Source: Dromaius novaehollandiae (taxonomy: Eukaryota > Chordata > Aves > Casuariiformes > Dromaiidae). Taken from it: a DNA stretch of 64,000 bases. The position numbers and the translations under genes are program-made. The notes below the pieces were generated by a model that was not told where the DNA came from, ran no database searches, and worked only from the letters and a program-made list of their open reading frames with translations. The stretch is from positions 59,062,841-59,126,840 of the forward strand of contig NC_088132.1 in NCBI RefSeq assembly GCF_036370855.1, in the 5' to 3' direction. Shown here one piece after another: positions 55,089 to 64,000 of the stretch; the stretch's first letter is position 1; every line of letters starts with the position of its first letter.

Positions 55089-56530
55089 CTGAAAAAAAAT
55101 AAGATAATGATGATAAATGGTTACTCAGGTTTTGCAAAAAGATTAGAGATGCAAGCATTTATATTTGTCTTCATTTGTTTTCCTATTGCTTATATGTTCT
55201 ATGTGAAATACAGATTAAATCAAATCTTTGTCAGACATTGTATCTTGACTACAGTAAGTGATATGATTGGTGATTTTTTCAGTATATTAATTTGTCTAGA
55301 TCTCAATCCTTTAATATCCATAATTCCAAATGAAGTAGAAATACATATATAGTTAGACATGTATGTTACAGCAATATTTGCCTAGTTAAGGTTGTGAGCC
55401 AGAAGGCTGTGTTTCATTCCGGTTTCTACTAAAAAAAAGGAATTCCAAGACACAGAGCCTAAAGCCCTGGCCTCCCTCAGTGGACTCTCATCTTGTTTGA
55501 TGCTATCAGCAAGTGTGACAGTAACTTGTTAGCATTTCATTCTGGCGTCTCTGTGTGAGGATGCAGAGCTGGCAGTTTGCTCCATATTCTTGTTTTAAGG
55601 TATGTAGTCTTTTTTCCTGTATCTGCTATTTTATGGGATAATGCAACATGTTAGCTACAGAGTATTGTCATTCAAAGTTCCCCTTTTTCAGCTTCCCTAA
55701 AGAGCCGTAGGCAGATCTTCATATCTCTAGAAGCAGACTGCATAAACGTACAAGTACTGGGGGAGACATCTGTAAGCCTCAGTAATCCTAAAGGGTACGG
55801 AAGACAGTATTTATTGTATGTGACAATGTGACCTTATAGGTAGCCTGATTCCACTGCCAGGTGCACAGATATAAGCTTATTTTGCCTACTTGTGACTGTG
55901 AACTTGATTTGTCTCACCCTATTGTCTCCCAAGTCTTTAATGCAACTCGGACCACTTCCTTAGTTACTTGGCTGGGAAGAGAATAAATTGGAAAAACAGG
56001 CTATAGAAAGAAGAATTATTATAAACTTTGTGGTCTAGGACAGAGGGCCTCAAGTGCCAAGAAATCAGCTTACATGAAGTGAGAGAGAAAGGAAACCTGA
56101 TTCTTCAGGCCTTCTAATGGGAGCACAGCTGCATGTCAGATCATGAGAAGAAAGAGTACAGAGATTAGTAGCTGCATCACAACTCAAACTGACTAGCTGT
56201 CTTGGTGGGTGGCATGTGACAGCAGAAAAGGGTGTATGCTGCAAACGGTGTGAGCTGCAAGCATTGTAGAAAGAGAGTGTTAGACTGAAGCCAGATGAAC
56301 AAGAACAACGCGGAAACTTGCCAGATCCGTCAAATTTAGATGATATTACTGAAAATTTGGAATGACAAGTGGAAGGAATGAACTGGAGTTTACTACCAGT
56401 TCTTGCTGAACCCACCTGGAACAGGTAGTGTGGATCTGCAACTGCTGATCTTGGTCATCTTTAGAGTAAACACATCACCAAGGCATTATAGCCGTATTTG
56501 TGAGTGTGATACCTTATAATTAGTGGGTAT

Positions 56531-56905
56531 AAAGTCACAGAGTCACAGTGTCAGAGTGGTTGAGGTTGGAAGGTACCTCTGGAGATCATCTAGCCCAATC
56601 CCCCTGCTCAAGCAGGGTCACCTAGAGCATGTTGCATAGGATCATGTCCAGACAGGTTTTGAATATCTCCAGAGAAGGAGACTCCACAAACTCTCTGGGC
56701 AACCTGTTCCAGTGCTCTGTTACTCTCACAGTAAAGAAGTTTTTCCTCATATTCAGATGGAACTGCCTGTGTTTCAGTTTGTGCCTGTTGCCTCTTGTCT
56801 TTTCACTGGGCACCACTGAAAAGAGTCTGGCCCCATCCTCTTGATACCCTCCCTTCAGATATTTGTATACACTGATAAGATCTCCTCTCAGTCTTGTCTT
56901 CGGGA
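56531..56905 (-). mobile_element. CR1 LINE, 5'-truncated 3' fragment
   Basis: The + strand reads as the reverse complement of avian CR1 3' ends: degenerate TCACAGA-type repeats, GAGGTTGGAAGG, CTGGAGATCATCTAGCCCAA and a Cys/Leu-rich tail. On the minus strand, 56816-56622 keeps the end of the CR1 ORF2 protein, with MRKNFF and [20 protein letters not shown] as landmarks. Similarity continues to about 56905 with the frame disrupted. Such short 5'-truncated copies are the usual form of CR1 in bird genomes. It lies in a DMGDH intron in the same orientation as the gene. Confidence 0.88.
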
Positions 56906-58582
56906 GACCTTAGTAACATGTCCACCCAAGAGAAAAGGAAACCACAGGACAAGCTACAGCAAGTGGGTATTTCAATGGTACCACAATGATTTCTGCTTCC
57001 TTCATCAGAAATGTCCATATGGGTGTTGTGAGCAATCTTCCTTCCCATTACAAGTCTAACATATTTTTCTTAAAGCCCCCAGTATTTTACTAATAGAAGA
57101 CTAAGACTATATGATTTGTGTTTGTGTTTTGCATATAGTAATCATAAAATTTTAATTAGAAGATATCGCTTTTCACAGAATTACATTTCTATTACACAGG
57201 AACATTTATAAAAGTGAACACCTACAACTAAAACTAAGACTGTATACCACAGCATGACACCCAGACTGAAATGCTTCGGGTGACAGAGGTATTCGTGGAG
57301 TAAACTTAGCACTGAACCAACTCCTTCCTATATATGCAAATGTAGTATCTGCTATTCAGTCTCAAGGGAGGTAATTGTAGTATGTAAAGTCAGTGCCAGC
57401 TGATCTAGGGCATTCTGACTGGCCTCCAACTGCAGCTCTTCCATAAGTCTTGTGTTAAATTTGCCAGCCCTATGTGGATGTTACTGATACACTAAGGCAT
57501 CTAAAATGGCAGTATGAATGCCTGTAAATTCACATCTTTAGGTCTCTTAGTAATCAGAGAGTGGTAACAGACAGGAATCTCTCAGAACTAGCTTCTGACA
57601 GCATTTTTTACAGTGCCCTTTTCCTATGTTGAGTCACCCTCAAGTCTACCAAAAAACAGTTGTAACCCTTCACTTTGGGAATGCAGTATCACACAGCACT
57701 GATATAGTTACTGCTGTACTGCCAGCATGGCTTCTTTTTTTCTGCAGTATTCAGATACCTGTAGGTGCATAGATATAGACAGAGGTGAAACTCAGCCCTT
57801 TAAAATATTTCTGATTTTCACAGTGATTTTTTTTCAAGATTGTGAGTTAATTTACGATCTATAAATTCCTCATTTACAAATGGAAAAACAGTTTCCATAA
57901 AGGTTAATGCAGCAATCATAATTGGAGCCTTGAGTATGACCTGATAACAGATGTGTACTGCTTTAATGGGTCACTTCAAGATTAACTGTATAGATGACAG
58001 TTAACCCTGTTAATATACTAATTACTGGAACCTTGAGGTTGACAGCAAAAATAATTTCGTCTTCCACTTGTTAATTAGCTGCTAGTGGTATATATGGAAA
58101 TTATTAGAGCAAGCAGGTTGCAGGTTTAAAATCTTTGTATTTCTGGATCATTCCTTGCCTATTCATAACAGACACAAAATGAAATTCTTACTCAATCAAT
58201 TCCAATTGGGGCAGGCTTTGGGCCACCTGGAATAAACTACTTTACAGTTCTCTTGCTAACTAGAAATGGATTTGGGGGTTGGCATATAGTGGGCTTGTTC
58301 TTTTTTGGTTTATTTCCTTTGGAAATAGCAACCTGATATTCCTTGAAGGTTAAAAATATTCTTGTCTCTTTAGAATTCATTGGAAAAAAAACACACGAGG
58401 TAATCTGGGATTCTCAAACTCTGCAAAAATATATACACATACACATTTTTTCAAACAAATAAAACAACCTGTTAAGTAATTCTCATCATAAATCTGTCTA
58501 GTTCAGTCTTCTTATTTTACAGTTCTTGGGTCACATCAATTGTACTCTAAGCAGATTTCCATCATTATTCATTTTCGTTTGT

Positions 58583-58584
<2 letters not shown>

Positions 58585-58640
<56 letters not shown>
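58585..58640 (+). repeat. (GT)28 dinucleotide microsatellite
   Basis: 56 bases of uninterrupted GT, followed by CTGTGT and then a CT-rich pyrimidine tract to about 58695. Open frames of alternating Cys and Val across it are artefacts of the repeat. Probably polymorphic in length. Confidence 0.97.
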
Positions 58641-58641
<1 letters not shown>

Positions 58642-61600
58642 TGTGTAGACATGAGGTCCCCTCTCCCTCTCCCCTTCTCTCTCTCACTTCCTCTCATTGT
58701 AACTCAGTGTGGCTATTGGTAACAATGCCTTCCTGTTTTGAGAAGAAAATTAGTCAGTATGGGTATTGCCTCTATTTGTTTTAGCTTGTCACACTAAATA
58801 TAAGGTAAGATAATATCCCCTTTAAAACAGTGGACTATAATTCACTTAAAGCATTTGGAATCAACAGAAGAAAAAAAGACGGAAACAGAGGAAAACCCCA
58901 AAGCAAATGTCAAATTTAAACCCATTCATATTGTCTCATAGTTTTAAAAGAGTAGTCACTTGTGATGACATGTAGTAACAATCTAAAACTTTTACTACTT
59001 AGAGTACAATGAGTCACAATAAGCTAAGCCTAAAATGCAGGAGAATTCCATTTTCTTGGCATGAGCTCCCAAAGCACTAATTTGAGGCAGATGTAATATT
59101 CTTCATAGTAAGTAAAAACACTTCTTAAGAGTAAAATAAGGGCAACACCAACTGTTTAGCTTCTTATAATAATATGAATGCAGTTCACCAGATAAAAATA
59201 AAAATGGTGGGTTGTACTTTTTACTGGTGTTATCTAACACACAGATTATAAGGAAAAATAATATTAAAAGGAAATCAGTTAAAAATTTTCAAATAGCATA
59301 TAGCAAAGGGGGCTTACAGATTATCTCATCTATTAACATGTTGTAACGTACTGGACATTCATATTTGCCTTGCCCTTTTCCTCAGCAGACTTTTACCTTG
59401 TGTCAGTTACCGTATGTTGGCCAATGCAAGATAAGTTTGTTTTTTAAGAGTTCAGGAGAGATTAACCAGTGGGGTCGTTTTAGGCATAGTGATGTATCCT
59501 GCAAAGTTTAACTCACAGCATGTATTTCAAATATGCTTGGCTTTCAACATCCTACAGATCCTAATTCTAAACCCTCCTAAAAATCTTTTGTTGCTGAAGG
59601 GAAGTTAAGGCACAGAAATTATCTATAGAACTTCCACTTTCTTTTTTAGACTGTGCAGTAGGAAAAACAGTATACAGCAGTTTAGCAGAATAAATTCTGT
59701 GTTTCTAAGAAGAAAAATGTTATATCCATTCAATAAATAAGTGACAATAAATATATGCAAATCTCTCTTAATAACGAAATGCTGTAATTTATTTGGTATG
59801 CTACTTAGGACTGCTGGCATACAGCCAAATTATGTACACAAAGCCGCCCAACTGAGTAAAGCAGCATCAACAGCTGCCGCAATCTCCTATAACCATTGCA
59901 TTACAACATACCGAAGACAGCATCCATACAATATTTTGAAATAAATTATTCTTAGTTGGATGCTCTTGAATAATTTCAGGGCAACACTCCAAATGATAAC
60001 CCCCTCAACAGGGTGATAGCTGAAGAACATTTTCCTCTGCAGGCAGCAAATATTTTACAGGTTTCCTTTTTCTGCAGCAAACCAAAGCTACAGTTTATAC
60101 TGTGCAAAACAGTTTTCTAAGGGAGATGCGGCCAATCAGTATGAATGGCACCTGCAGCACTGTTCTTTCATTCAATCTGCCTAAGCTATTTTTGTAAGCA
60201 AACAGCCACTTTAAAGAAATGGATATGACACAAATTCCTGATGAAAATTTGAATTATTTCAGCTCAAAATTCCTAGCTCAGTGGGTTCTTATTGCATTAT
60301 GTGATCCACCAAACCCTTTGGTAGTGACCTAGGTGTGTATTTTATACAGAAAATAAAATCACTGCAGATTTTTTCCAATTTATTTTATACTTTGTGTAAC
60401 TTGATAGAGTAAATCCTCTGTTACCGGGGCTCTCTGGATTTCAAATGAAGTAACAATAAAGGCCAATTCAGCTCCCAGATTCTAATTTGGATGGGAGGAT
60501 TTAGGGGGAAAAGTCCAGTGAGTAAATAAGCTATAGGTGTAATAAATGGGTAGCAAAAGAGAGCAAAACAAAAACTTATCCCTTCCCCCTGCCACTAGAT
60601 ACTGGTGGGTCTAGCACCTCTTAGCCATCACTCCATCCTTTTCGAGATCCCTCTGTTTTCTCCCAGCTTCCTTATCCCTTCTTCGGTAAAACCCGCGCTC
60701 TTACTTCTTTCCTCCCCTTTGTTGCTTGGAAAAGGAATGGCACAAAGCACAATCTTATTCCAGCTTGAGGAGCAAGGTCAGTACTATGCTCACACTCTCT
60801 GAACAGGAGGGATGCAAGGTGGAGAAAGGGGGGGAAGCACAGGCAATGGCAATAGGGAGGAGTTGCAGAAATCGTTGCTGGTCCACTTGTCCAATCTCAA
60901 AGAGTTGGACAACTGTTCCCAGTAGACCTAGTGAGCAAGTGCCAGGCGTTGCATCTGTTAAGCCTGCCCTATATTGGATTTTAGAAGTGAGAAGACAAAA
61001 ATGAACCATTTGCTACAGTCAGGCAAAAAGCTCCCATTTCGAAGTCAGCAATTGCTTTACTAAAACAAATTCACTTAAGAAGTGGAAAAGCATAAGCAAA
61101 TGGCCATAAGTGGTTGTTTCCATGCTTACCCCTTCTCACTCCTAGACTCCATCTTTCTGAAACCCTGGAGTCTCCTTCAGGTGAAAGGCTTTGATGTCAC
61201 CACTGCTTAACAACGCTACAGGCCATAAGACCTAAGCACAGAGTTACCAAGAGTTACTGGCTCAGAACAGTAGCATTTTACACACATACTGATACGAATG
61301 ACTACATATGATACAATGCTGCAGAGAATCAGAGCCAGCATATACAGCCTCCTTTCTGCCACTTTCCCCACCCTCCTCACCTAGCACTGAGTGGTGCTTG
61401 TGGCCAGAAACCCTTAGGCCCGTTGGCAGAACTCACTAGAACTCTATTCTGCTAAGGTTCCCTTACGGAAGGTATGCTCTTTTCAGTTGTGCCAATCCAA
61501 CCTTTTTGGGTGTTCTTTCTCAAAACTGCATCCATGAAATGATGAAAAAAACCCTTTTTCCTAAAAGAATGTACTGTTTTGTGCTTTAATGGATCAGAAC

Positions 61601-64000
61601 ACATCACTTTAGACCATTTTAACACAAAGAGTTGGGCTGACAGAACTGAGGGGCAGTTCTGGCAGAGGGGAGAGGGGAGAAACAAACAGCTGGAAAGAGG
61701 AGGAACCTGCTACCAAAGGAACAAAAGGGGAGAAGCACAGTCTTACAACTGCTCTTATCTGCACCTGAGCTTATTATTAACAAGTTATGTATAGTTATGC
61801 TGGAGGTCAGGTCATACTCAAATCTTTGCTCAATAAATCTTGGATTTATAGTTGATCACCCATCTGCATTAAGCTCTTAAGCATGACATTCAACTTCTAT
61901 GCATAATGAATGAGGGAGCAATTAAATGCTTATCTATGTAATAGGTGCAATAGTAAAAGCCACCACTGAAATCAGATGTCAAAGTTGGAAGGAGAGGTGG
62001 GACTTGTATTCCAAAGGGCATTTCTTGACAGCTAAATGCAGGTGGGTACTGAGTATTGCTGGTGGAGATGAGAAAGAAATACTCAGAAGCAGACAGGGAA
62101 AGGAGCAGTGGAAGAAACAACTGAGGTAGTAAACAAAAATTGTGCTATTATGGGCAATAAGAAAAAGCAACGGGAGAGAGATTTGGCATAGTGTATAACT
62201 AGGAAAGAGGCTTGGAATGGAGAACAAAAACTGCCCCAGTTTTGAAAATAAACAGGACTGAAACAAATAAATACCCGACTCTGAAAGCAGTATCTCTTCT
62301 TAATGGCAACAAACGCCAAACACTAGCTAACCACTCAGCTCCAAGCCTAGAAGAGTGCATCAGAACAGAATCCTAAAGGGATTTTCATTATCTACCTCAT
62401 TCTCTTCTCGAAGAGAAGCTGTTGCCGCAGAGTGCCCAGGAGATGGCACTCTTGTATACAGCATAAAAGAAATTTTAAAAACAGTTATATAGAGAACTTT
62501 ATAGTTCTGTACTCTTGATGATTACTGGCACTTTTGGTTTAACATGGAAAACAATTCTAAAAGAGTTCTTTTCTGTGAGTTATTCAGAGTAATATGGAGA
62601 TTTTCACTGTAATGTGAGGTTTATTGGGCCTTCTGGACTGTTATGCTCAGGAGAAAATGGGCTGTTTTAAGAATATTGTATTAGCTACTAATGATCAAAC
62701 ACTCGAGAAGAATAAAAAAGCACATGCTAGCAGTTTTTGATAACACAAAGAGCTTCTGAAAAGAGGAAGAAAATAACTTTTTCTCTATGTCAATAGTGAA
62801 CATAATAAGCAGTAATAAGTTTAAAGTGTGGCATAAAAGATCTAGGATGGAAGATAGAACACATTTTTCTAACATGAGGATAGTGAATCATTAGACTAGA
62901 TTGCCCAGGAGACAATGGTATGTCCAGGACTGATATACTTTACACATGACGTTTTATACATACAGCAAGGTAAACACAGATATAGTTGATTCTGTCATAG
63001 AATAAGGGGCTGAAGTAAATTAACATCTGGAGATTGCTTATCATTTCTATAATTACATCTGGAAAAGCATTTAAATTGAAAACAGAATTTTGAAAAATAA
63101 AAGGCATTCAGAGGTGATACACTATAGCTCTGACCATTCTCACCAGCGGAAGTTCAAATGTGTGCTAGAACTCAAATGATATTCTGGGATGTGGAGCAAG
63201 CAGAATTGCAACTTTTTCTTCTTTAAAGATATTCTGTGAATTTACTGCCACAGAGACCATTAAGAATCTGTTGGATATTTAGTAGAAGAGTGCTTATTCA
63301 TGAGATGAAAATATTACTGAGGGAAACTATCTAACAGAGAACAGTTAGACCAATTGAGCAAACAAAAGAAAACAGATCTTAAAAAAAATCCCACCCCTAA
63401 AACAGACATTTTTTTCCAGATGTTAGGAAGACAACACTCTCAAGTAGAAAATTAATACTGTTACCATCCCTCCACTTTGGTTTAATCACAGCCCATCCTG
63501 CTCATCTGTGCAAACAAGCAACTAACACCAACAGAGAAAAAAGGAACATCAAGCAGAAGCTAGAGGAAACCTAGAACAAAACCATCTCTTCAACATTACT
63601 GACAAAAGGAAATCTGCCACACAAATGATGAAGAAGCAGCTTTACTTATTGTCTTATAATTAAATAGATCACAAAAAGACATTTCAACTTAAGCTTTTAA
63701 GAGTTTCTCCTGTCATTCACCACAAACAGAACATTAGTCCTTATGTTCCTGAAGATGACAGATACTCTAAATGTTATAAACAAAAATATCAGGATTTTAT
63801 TGGAAATTTACATTTCTTTATATTTATTTCGCAGCTCTTTGAATGTCCTCTTGTGGAAATTAAAATACTTTTTGATTGTACTACTTTCATTGGTATTTGT
63901 TTGTTCACTCACTTAAATCTATTTATAAACTGTTTACATTGTCTATGACGTACCACTCAAGATTCACTTATACTGAAGGGAAGTCCTTTTGCAAGCTCTT

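Larger units (their letters stand above)
55089..64000 (-). other. DMGDH: DMGDH intron, partial (at least 8.9 kb)
   Basis: Upstream of the penultimate exon I searched for the preceding exon (in human it includes TYAMNALRLEK and GLEYFVKLNK) and found no match, so this is read as one intron reaching past the window edge. It contains the CR1 fragment, the (GT)28 microsatellite and otherwise anonymous DNA. Confidence 0.7.

Noticed and set aside
58540..58784. Cys-Val repeat open frames
   Set aside because: They are translations of the (GT)n microsatellite.
60755..61009. 84-codon minus-strand open frame in a GC-richer patch
   Set aside because: No recognisable domain, no splice context for DMGDH, and a competing open frame on the other strand.
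61630..61860. LTR-like patch with AATAAA near its end
   Set aside because: No terminal TG/CA, partner LTR, primer-binding site or target duplication could be found.
62390..62460. Possible DMGDH exon on the minus strand
   Set aside because: The translation does not match any DMGDH segment I know and the acceptor side is weak.

Overview
This is a vertebrate nuclear window, most likely from a bird. Coding DNA is interrupted by introns with GT-AG borders. The background is AT-rich with one sharp CpG island, and an avian/reptilian-type CR1 LINE lies near 56.5-56.9 kb. Two genes are supported, both on the minus strand and arranged head-to-tail: the last two coding exons of DMGDH (dimethylglycine dehydrogenase) at 54.08-55.09 kb, and the first six coding exons of ARSB (arylsulfatase B) between 47.47 kb and 4.88 kb. 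DMGDH lying directly upstream of ARSB on the same strand matches the human 5q14 order. In chicken this segment lies on the Z chromosome, so Z linkage is a reasonable but untested guess here.

Layout from high to low coordinates, which is the direction of transcription. 55.09-64.0 kb is DMGDH intron, holding the CR1 copy and a long (GT)n microsatellite. 54.95-55.09 and 54.08-54.30 kb are the penultimate and last DMGDH coding exons. 47.7-54.08 kb is the DMGDH 3' UTR plus intergenic DNA. 46.78-47.70 kb is a CpG island covering the ARSB promoter, exon 1 and the start of intron 1. ARSB exons 2 (43.8-44.0), 3 (41.2-41.4) and 4 (40.4-40.6) follow. A 28.0-kb intron 4 comes next, then exon 5 (12.16-12.40), a 7.2-kb intron 5 and exon 6 (4.88-4.95). 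Positions 1-4881 are the beginning of intron 6; the last ARSB exons were not found and presumably lie beyond base 1.

The six ARSB exons join in phase into 387 complete codons plus one base. All ten active-site residues known from human ARSB are present, at a constant offset of 17 residues. The two proteins work in unrelated pathways: ARSB degrades dermatan and chondroitin sulfate in the lysosome, and DMGDH acts in mitochondrial choline/betaine and one-carbon metabolism. Their adjacency is conserved synteny, not a functional unit.

About 97% of the window is intron or intergenic DNA. I found no rRNA, tRNA or CRISPR array, no complete mobile element, and no convincing new system. The items worth checking are modest: perfect palindromes near the ARSB promoter and in intron 2, a strand-asymmetric block in intron 4, a GC-rich motif cluster, simple repeats able to form unusual DNA structures, and loss of one known ARSB glycosylation site.
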